The notes beneath the pieces were generated by a model, which saw only the letters and a program-made list of their open reading frames with translations, had not been told where the DNA came from and did not search any database. Source: Candidatus Omnitrophota bacterium (GTDB taxonomy: Bacteria; Hinthialibacterota; Hinthialibacteria; Hinthialibacterales; JAKPRU01). From it: a DNA stretch of 5,268 bases. The DNA lies in assembly GCA_029557025.1 (NCBI GenBank), contig JAKPRU010000337.1, positions 1 to 5,268 of the forward strand. Direction: 5' to 3'. Position 1 is the first letter of the stretch. Each line of letters starts with the position of its first letter. The position numbers and the translations under genes are program-made. Shown here one piece after another: positions 1 to 5,268 of the stretch.

Positions 1-38
1 CTTTGGAGGAGAAGCTGCGCAAGCACGGATTTGGGTGA
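1..38 (+). CDS. C-terminal tail of an unidentified plus-strand gene (partial)
   Basis: Reading from base 3, the plus strand encodes LEEKLRKHGFG and then TGA at 36-38. The lysine- and glutamate-rich helical peptide looks like the end of a real protein, and its stop falls one base before the stop of the convergent oxidase gene, a typical tail-to-tail arrangement. The gene begins outside the window. Eleven residues are too few to identify a family, and a chance open frame cannot be excluded. Confidence 0.4.
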   Translation, partial: LEEKLRKHGFG

Positions 39-39
39 T

Positions 40-810
40 TCATTCCACGATGGTCAACGCGCACAGGTTGTGCCCGGTTCGTGCCCCGTCTCGCCGATAG
101 GAGAAATAGCCCTCCCCGCAGCATGTGCAATCCCCCGAAATCTCTATATTTTCCGGACGTACTCCCTCCACCAGGGCGATTCGTCGATTGATCTCTTTCA
201 GGTTGATGTTCCCAGACCGGTCGAGCCAGTAAAGCTCCCAGCCGGGAAACGACTCCTGAAACTGCGCCATGACTTCCGGCCCCACCTCGAAACAGCAACG
301 GTCGATCCCCGGCCCCATCCAAACCAGAATATCGCCCGGATCGGTGTTGAAACACTCATGCATTCTTCGAATCGTCTCCGCAACAATGCCTCCCACTGTC
401 CCCCGCCATCCGGCATGAGCCAGTCCGATTGCCCGGTTGTGTGGATCGACCAGGAAAATCGGAATGCAATCCGCAACAAGAATGGATATCGGAACGTTTG
501 TCGTATCCGTCACCATCGCGTCCCCGTTCCCAACCTGAGGAATGTTGGGAAATGCCCCCTTTCCCCGATCTGCTCTCGTTACTCGGAAGACCGTAGCGCT
601 GTGAACCTGATACATATATGTAAAATGCGCAGGATTCACTCCGAGCAATTCACCGGCAACCGCCCTGGCCTGACAAACCTGGGATTCTGCGCCGGAATTG
701 AAACTGAGATTGTCCGCCGGGTCCGGTTTTCCGTCCCGCCAGGATGGAGCTAACACCCCATGCCGAATCCATGAGACCCCCTGAAAAATCCGAGCCTCAA
801 CCAGTCGCAT
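40..810 (-). CDS. pgeF: Polyphenol oxidase / purine nucleoside phosphorylase, YfiH-PgeF family
   Basis: Complete 256-residue protein of the YfiH/YlmD/LACC1 (Cu-oxidase_4) family, close to the usual family length of about 240-280. Seen directly: QVH with His70, the GDAMVTD segment (96-102), VADC with Cys115, AHAGWRG with His132, MGPGI (165-169) and the C-terminal CTCCGEGYFSYRRDG stretch (228-242). His70, Cys115 and His132 match the three metal-binding active-site residues known in the family, and the Cys-to-His interval of 17 is as in E. coli YfiH. Known members are cytosolic zinc or copper enzymes that phosphorolyse purine nucleosides, deaminate adenosine and oxidise phenols; PgeF also prevents misincorporation of wrong amino acids into peptidoglycan precursors. 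The ATG at 808-810 follows an AAGGGA-like ribosome site. The gene lies 21 bases after the UroD-like gene on the same strand, so co-transcription is likely. It is not next to the cell-division genes that flank it in many Gram-positives. The exact physiological substrate cannot be told from sequence. Confidence 0.93.
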   Translation of the reverse strand: MRLVEARIFQGVSWIRHGVLAPSWRDGKPDPADNLSFNSGAESQVCQARAVAGELLGVNPAHFTYMYQVHSATVFRVTRADRGKGAFPNIPQVGNGDAMVTDTTNVPISILVADCIPIFLVDPHNRAIGLAHAGWRGTVGGIVAETIRRMHECFNTDPGDILVWMGPGIDRCCFEVGPEVMAQFQESFPGWELYWLDRSGNINLKEINRRIALVEGVRPENIEISGDCTCCGEGYFSYRRDGARTGHNLCALTIVE

Positions 811-831
811 CGTTCATCCCTTTGTGCCGAC

Positions 832-2007
832 TCAGGAGTAAACTCCATACTCCTGCAATGCTTCCCACATCGCCATGATATTCTCCGGCGGCACTTCGCC
901 TTGAATGTTGTGGATCGTATTGAACACATAGCCGCCGCCCGGCGCAAGCGCCTCCACATTCCGCCTTACATTCTCGCGAACCTGCTGCGGGGTCCCGGAG
1001 GGCAATATCCCCTGGGTATCCACTCCCCCGCCCCAGAATGTAAACCGGGCACCGAAATCTCGTTTCAGCGCATTCGGCTCCATCTCAGGAACCGTGGTAT
1101 GCACGGGATTCAGAATGTCGATCCCCAACTCGTCAAAATCCGGCAGGAACGGCCGGATGTTGCCGCAGGAATGAAAGAAGATATAACGGCCCTCCCCCGG
1201 CGTTTTGGTTTCCTCCAGTTTCCGGCGCAGAAATTCGAACAATTCCGCCTCTCTCGGCTTGACCAGTTCCCGATACTTCTCCGGAGAGATCAGTTGGGAT
1301 TCCTGGGTTCCGAAATCGTCGGCCTCATGGACAATATCGATCACATCCCCCAACGCATCGAGCGCCATTTCCCAGAACCGGATTTTCAATTCGAGGACTT
1401 TCTCCATGACCGCTTCCGCCACTTTCGGAGCGAGAAGAATATCGCACAGAAAGTTCTCCATGCCCCGCACACGCTCTCCCATTTCCACCAGGCCCGCGCA
1501 GAATCCTTTCAGAATCACAACCTTCCCTTCGCTGCGAAACCGAATGGCCTGATCCCGCAGCCCCTCGAGTCGCTCCGGCAGATCCGATTTTGGCCAGGTA
1601 TGATTTTCCACCGCTTCCACCGTGGTCTCGGGGTCATCGATGGGGCTTTTCACCAGCGAATACCAGTGGCCCCCATCTTGGGGAAACTCCAGCACAAGCC
1701 CCCAGTCATCCACATAGCGCAGGCGGTCACCCACCTCTTCGTTCGTAATGTTCCAATTACTGCCGGTTCGGGGAAACAGCCCTCGCGTGTCGATTTCAAG
1801 CCGCTCGAAAATATCTTCATCGGGGATCACAATCTGCTGCACCACGTCCGAGAAATTCGGCGGCATTTCCGGCAGACCCAGGCAGGCCCGAAGGTTCCGG
1901 TACGCCCGAACATGAATCCCGGTCACATTGGTTCCGGCCATATCAAATGGGACTTTGTCCGGTTCCCGGTGACGAAGTGTGGTCAGCATTCGTTCACGTG
2001 AATTCAT
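832..2007 (-). CDS. Uroporphyrinogen decarboxylase-family protein (probable corrinoid-type methyltransferase)
   Basis: Complete 391-residue protein of the URO-D/MtaA superfamily (TIM-barrel). It opens with the family signature MNSRERMLTTLRHREPDKVP, and later has HEADDFGTQ (about 227-235), FFHSCGNI (about 277-284), the GGGVDTQ segment (336-342) and GGGYVFNTIHNIQ (357-369) before a final PPENI helix. In methylcobamide:CoM methyltransferases a His-x-Cys pair plus a later Cys bind zinc. Here His279 and Cys281 are kept, while His366 sits where the third ligand would be. This favours a metal-dependent methyl-transfer or demethylation role over haem synthesis, since the protein lacks the classical HemE N-terminal motif. 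That functional reading is inference, and the substrate is unknown. The start at 2005-2007 is well supported by a strong GGAGGA (2011-2016) just upstream. It is the first gene of a probable two-gene operon with the downstream oxidase. A repeat array ends about 30 bases upstream of its start codon, so the repeats may lie in its leader. Confidence 0.87.
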   Translation of the reverse strand: MNSRERMLTTLRHREPDKVPFDMAGTNVTGIHVRAYRNLRACLGLPEMPPNFSDVVQQIVIPDEDIFERLEIDTRGLFPRTGSNWNITNEEVGDRLRYVDDWGLVLEFPQDGGHWYSLVKSPIDDPETTVEAVENHTWPKSDLPERLEGLRDQAIRFRSEGKVVILKGFCAGLVEMGERVRGMENFLCDILLAPKVAEAVMEKVLELKIRFWEMALDALGDVIDIVHEADDFGTQESQLISPEKYRELVKPREAELFEFLRRKLEETKTPGEGRYIFFHSCGNIRPFLPDFDELGIDILNPVHTTVPEMEPNALKRDFGARFTFWGGGVDTQGILPSGTPQQVRENVRRNVEALAPGGGYVFNTIHNIQGEVPPENIMAMWEALQEYGVYS

Positions 2008-2038
2008 TCTTCCTCCACCTCACTGAGATTTGCCGCTC

Positions 2039-2298
2039 GACAGGCACAGAGGCCTGTCCCACCAGTAGGTCAGGCGTCTCTGCCTGACAAACAAGGCCAG
2101 TAGATCAGGCGTCTCTGCCTGACAAGCTCAGGCGTCTCTGCCTGACAAACAAGGCCCAGTAGCTCAGGCGTCTCTGCCTGACAAACAAGGCCCAGTAGGT
2201 CAGGCGTCTCTGCCTGACAAGCTCAGGCGTCTCTGCCGGACAAACAAGGCCAGTAGGTCAGGCGTCTCTGCCTGACAAGCTCAGCCGTCTCTGCCGGA
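2039..2298. repeat. Tandem array of nine 18-base inverted-repeat cores with two linker classes
   Basis: The core TCAGGCGTCTCTGCCTGA is a perfect 6-bp inverted repeat (TCAGGC/GCCTGA) around a 6-base centre. Cores start at 2070, 2105, 2128, 2164, 2200, 2223, 2258 and 2281. A divergent ninth core, ACAGGCACAGAGGCCTGT, lies at 2040-2057. Two linkers recur: a short CAAGC (giving a 23-base period) and a long CAAACAAGGCCCAGTAGG, with one C variable and the last base or so varying (giving a 35-36-base period). The order from 2070 is long, short, long, long, short, long, short. Copies 2223 and 2281 carry GCCGGA on the right arm, and 2281 also has TCAGCC on the left, so the array decays towards its right end. 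It fills most of the upstream half of the divergent spacer and stops about 30 bases before the UroD-like start codon. Possible roles are RNA hairpins in a leader, protein-binding sites, or a spreading palindromic repeat element. The structure is certain; the role is not known. Confidence 0.9.
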
Positions 2299-2316
2299 CA
2301 CTCTACAGACCGGCGC

Positions 2317-2345
2317 ATTTTGCCGGTGGTTGTTCCGAATTGCAA
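2317..2345 (-). promoter_or_regulatory. Weak candidate sigma-70-type promoter for the UroD-like/pgeF operon
   Basis: On the minus strand TTGCAA (2340-2345, 4 of 6 to the -35 consensus) is separated by 17 bases from CAAAAT (2317-2322, 4 of 6 to the -10 consensus). If used, transcription would begin near 2310 and the mRNA would carry a leader of about 300 bases containing the whole repeat array. Matches of this quality occur by chance, so this is a guess guided by position. Confidence 0.2.
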
Positions 2346-2376
2346 TGCAACACGGTTACACCATACCAATGACAAC

Positions 2377-2417
2377 CGGTCACCACTATTGACCGTACAC
2401 CGTTTTGTCGCCACGAT
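2377..2417 (+). promoter_or_regulatory. Weak candidate proS promoter with overlapping inverted repeat
   Basis: TTGACC (2389-2394, 5 of 6 to the -35 consensus) is followed after 17 bases by CACGAT (2412-2417, only 3 of 6 to the -10 consensus). The -35 overlaps the right arm of the inverted repeat CGGTCA-N7-TGACCG (2377-2395), which has the shape of an operator for a dimeric regulator. The inverted repeat is certain; its function and the promoter are inference. Confidence 0.25.
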
Positions 2418-2433
2418 TTTCTTCTCCAAATGA

Positions 2434-3888
<1,455 letters not shown>

Positions 3889-4016
3889 ATGGCAGCATCT
3901 CGGCCCCGAGTTCGATAAAAGATTTCGATTGGGATACCGGTACCTCAAACCGCTCATTCCACAGTTGGTTTGAGGGGACAAATGGACCCAGAAAGATCGG
4001 TCTGACCGCGTCGGCC
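3889..4016. other. Convergent intergenic gap between proS and the small HisKA-domain gene
   Basis: The 128 bases hold no gene with a usable start. Three short palindromes are visible: CTCGGCCCCGAG (3899-3910), a 9-bp stem at 3943-3975, and CGGTCTGACCG (3998-4008), which on the minus strand is followed by ATCTTTCT. One minus-strand frame stays open from 4048 to a TAG at 3875-3877 but has no ATG, GTG or TTG start near a ribosome site. Confidence 0.6.
3943..3975. terminator. Possible bidirectional terminator hairpin without U-tract
   Basis: CCTCAAACC (3943-3951) and GGTTTGAGG (3967-3975) form a perfect 9-bp stem with a 15-base loop between the ends of two convergent genes, where a shared terminator is expected. 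Neither strand has a run of T after the stem, so it is not a textbook intrinsic terminator. It could act with Rho, protect mRNA 3' ends, or be incidental. Confidence 0.4.
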
Positions 4017-4214
4017 TTATCTGACTGCCGCTCCTTCGTAGATATCGCTCAGCATCTTGAGCATTTCACGGGATCGGTTCACAATTACATCGACCGCTTC
4101 ACGCTGGTCTGAAGTAATCGCCCCGTAATCTCCCGACCGAAGGGCTTCCGCGTATCCGATGACCACAGTCAAAGGAGTCTTCAGGGTATGGATTTCCTGG
4201 TCGTTTAGAGACAT
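4017..4214 (-). CDS. Stand-alone HisKA (DHp) domain protein, 65 residues
   Basis: The whole protein corresponds to a single histidine-kinase dimerisation/phosphoacceptor domain: helix 1 with the H-box IHTLKTPLTVVIGYAEAL (8-25), a short loop (about 26-34, SGDYGAITS) and helix 2 (about 35-60, QREAVDVIV...MLKMLSDI). His9 is the expected phosphoacceptor. Usual H-boxes read H-E/D-L-K/R-T/N-P-L; here Thr10 replaces the acidic residue, while Thr13 at the +4 position is kept. There is no ATPase domain, receiver, sensor or membrane segment. The ATG at 4212-4214 follows GGTGA (4218-4222) at a workable distance. It lies 51 bases after the stop of the upstream sensor kinase, in the same reading phase but separated by three in-frame stops, so it is a separate product. 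It could be a phosphotransfer intermediate, a phosphatase-like or dimerisation partner of the neighbouring kinase, or the remnant of a truncated kinase. The domain assignment is good; the function is inference. Confidence 0.72.
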   Translation of the reverse strand: MSLNDQEIHTLKTPLTVVIGYAEALRSGDYGAITSDQREAVDVIVNRSREMLKMLSDIYEGAAVR

Positions 4215-4240
4215 TGTTCACCCAACTTCTTTTCATTCAG

Positions 4241-4260
4241 AATCGCATCAAATCGCATTA
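4241..4260. repeat. Two tandem 10-base direct repeats at the presumed transcription start of the HisKA-domain gene
   Basis: AATCGCATCA (4241-4250) is followed directly by AATCGCATTA (4251-4260), matching at 9 of 10 positions. The period is one helical turn, and the second unit overlaps the -10 box on the minus strand. Direct repeats with 10-11-base spacing are the usual binding pattern of OmpR/PhoB-type response regulators, so regulator binding is conceivable here but not shown. Confidence 0.7.
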
Positions 4261-4285
4261 TACCCTTAAACAGCCCTGTTGTGCA
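4257..4285 (-). promoter_or_regulatory. Candidate promoter for the HisKA-domain gene
   Basis: On the minus strand a perfect TATAAT (4257-4262) lies 17 bases after TGCACA (4280-4285, 4 of 6 to the -35 consensus). The -35 and most of the spacer sit in the last codons of the upstream kinase gene. Transcription would begin near 4250, leaving a leader of about 35 bases. The spacer contains the palindrome AACAGCCCTGTT (4269-4280), a possible operator. The -10 match and placement just before a small gene make this the best promoter in the window, though unverified. Confidence 0.5.
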
Positions 4286-5268
4286 AATCCATTTTTTCCG
4301 GTTTTGCGGGAGCCAGGACCGCAAGGGAATCCATATTGGAAGCTGTATCCGTGGAGACAAGGGGAAGCGTAAATTGAACGGTTGTTCCCCGCCCGGTCCC
4401 TTCGCTTTCAATCCAAATCCGACCGCCCATCAATTTGACCAGCTGTTTACAAATGGCCAAGCCCAATCCGGTACCCCCATGTGAGCGTGTTGAGTATCCA
4501 TCCACTTGCCGAAATGCCTCAAAAACCAGCTCCTGCATCTCTTTAGGAATTCCGATTCCGGTGTCACTCACTTCAACCCGCACGTACCCCGGCTCCTGTT
4601 CATAAACCGCCCGGACCCTGATTTCGCCTTCCGGCGTAAACTTAACGGCATTGGATATCAGGTTAAGCAAGACTCGAATCAGTTTCTCCCGGTCCCCAAG
4701 TATGAGCGGTCTACCCGGCGGGTTTTTCTCGAACTCCAGCAGCAGACCTTTCTCCCGCGCCTGCACATGACTGATCGACCGAACCTCCGAAAACACTTCG
4801 TCAAGCAAAACCGGTTGGAGATGCACCGGCACTTCCGAAGACTCCAACTTGGCGATGTCCAGTATGTCGTTGATCAGCCCCAGAAGGTGTCGGGAACTCC
4901 GAAGGATACTTCCCAGGAACTCCATGGTCTCTTCCCGGGACAAAACCGGTTCCTCCAGGAGGAGGGTCGTAAATCCGAGGATCGAATTAAGCGGAGTTCG
5001 AAGCTCATGCGAGGTATTCGCCAGGAATTCATCCTTGACCCTGGCCAGCCGTTCCAGGCGTTCGTTTAACAAAGTCAATTCCTGGTTATCTTGCAGGATT
5101 CGTTCCTCCAGAAGACGACGCTCTGTGATATTCCGCATGACACCAAGGAGTCCCGTGGACCCATCCTGCAACTGGAGAGGTTTTTCGGTAACCTCAAACA
5201 GAACACGCCGGTGCTGAGAATCATAAATCTCCAGCAGGTACGGCTTGCCGTCCCGCAACTCGAAGGGT
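4266..5268 (-). CDS. PAS-domain sensor histidine kinase (5' end beyond the window)
   Basis: The minus-strand frame is open to the right edge and reads PFELRDGKPYLLEIYDSQ at its visible beginning, so the gene starts outside the window; a TTG at 5256-5258 is an internal leucine codon. In order: the end of a PAS domain with its PAC-like strand, ending GVMRNITERR; a short coiled coil (about 330-265 residues from the C-terminus, LLEERILQDNQELTLLNERL); the HisKA domain FLANTSHELRTPLNSILGF with the phosphoacceptor His codon at 5007-5009; and HATPase_c with N-box NLISNAVKF, G1 DTGIGIP, F-region FEAFRQVD and G2 GGTGLGLAICKQL. All catalytic motifs are intact. About 30 residues of unassigned tail (VSTDTASNMDSL onward) follow the ATPase domain before TAA at 4266-4268. 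No membrane segment or receiver domain is visible in this part. It would autophosphorylate and pass phosphate to a response regulator that is not in the window. The signal cannot be inferred. Confidence 0.93.
   Translation of the reverse strand, partial: PFELRDGKPYLLEIYDSQHRRVLFEVTEKPLQLQDGSTGLLGVMRNITERRLLEERILQDNQELTLLNERLERLARVKDEFLANTSHELRTPLNSILGFTTLLLEEPVLSREETMEFLGSILRSSRHLLGLINDILDIAKLESSEVPVHLQPVLLDEVFSEVRSISHVQAREKGLLLEFEKNPPGRPLILGDREKLIRVLLNLISNAVKFTPEGEIRVRAVYEQEPGYVRVEVSDTGIGIPKEMQELVFEAFRQVDGYSTRSHGGTGLGLAICKQLVKLMGGRIWIESEGTGRGTTVQFTLPLVSTDTASNMDSLAVLAPAKPEKMDLHNRAV

Noticed and set aside
901..2001. 366-residue plus-strand frame opposite the UroD-like gene
   Set aside because: It is the antisense shadow of a gene with clear family motifs and a strong ribosome site; its own sequence resembles no recognisable domain.
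2039..2298. CRISPR array
   Set aside because: The units are 23 or 35-36 bases apart and the sequences between the cores are themselves near-identical linkers, not unique spacers. No cas genes are in the window.
4205..4411. 68-residue minus-strand frame overlapping the kinase C-terminus
   Set aside because: Mostly out-of-frame reading of the kinase's ATPase domain end; no independent support.
4266..5258. Start of the sensor kinase at the TTG of 5256-5258
   Set aside because: The frame stays open to the window edge and the codons before it (P-F-E) continue a PAS-like sequence, so the gene is cut by the window rather than starting there.

Overview
This is a bacterial chromosomal window of moderately high GC with compact, mostly housekeeping-type genes. 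The short, archaeal/eukaryote-type prolyl-tRNA synthetase, the uroporphyrinogen-decarboxylase-like protein of the kind often multiplied in environmental phyla, and the imperfect intergenic tandem repeat would all suit an uncultivated environmental bacterium. The sequence does not fix the phylum and I do not name one.

Layout from left to right: (i) bases 1-38 hold the probable C-terminal tail of a plus-strand gene, ending one base before the stop of the convergent gene. (ii) Two minus-strand genes form a probable operon: a 391-residue UroD/MtaA-superfamily protein (832-2007), then, 21 bases downstream, a 256-residue multicopper polyphenol oxidase/purine nucleoside phosphorylase of the YfiH/PgeF family (40-810). 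(iii) A 450-base divergent intergenic region (2008-2457) holds a tandem array (about 2039-2298) of nine 18-base inverted-repeat cores, joined by two recurring linkers, followed by about 160 bases with possible promoters and operator-like inverted repeats. (iv) A complete plus-strand prolyl-tRNA synthetase (2458-3888). (v) A 128-base convergent gap with a 9-bp hairpin. (vi) On the minus strand, a sensor histidine kinase that runs off the right edge (4266 to beyond 5268), followed by a 65-residue protein (4017-4214) that is essentially an isolated histidine-kinase dimerisation/phosphoacceptor domain.

The parts that stand out are the repeat array just upstream of the UroD-like gene's ribosome binding site, and the kinase/solo-domain pair. 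The small protein keeps the phosphoacceptor histidine but has Thr where the kinase-essential acidic residue normally follows it, and it has no ATPase domain. It appears to have its own promoter with a perfect TATAAT box, and a 10-bp direct repeat lies at the presumed start of transcription. A plausible but untested reading is that the solo domain modulates signalling by the upstream kinase or its response regulator. No CRISPR array, RNA gene or transposase was seen.
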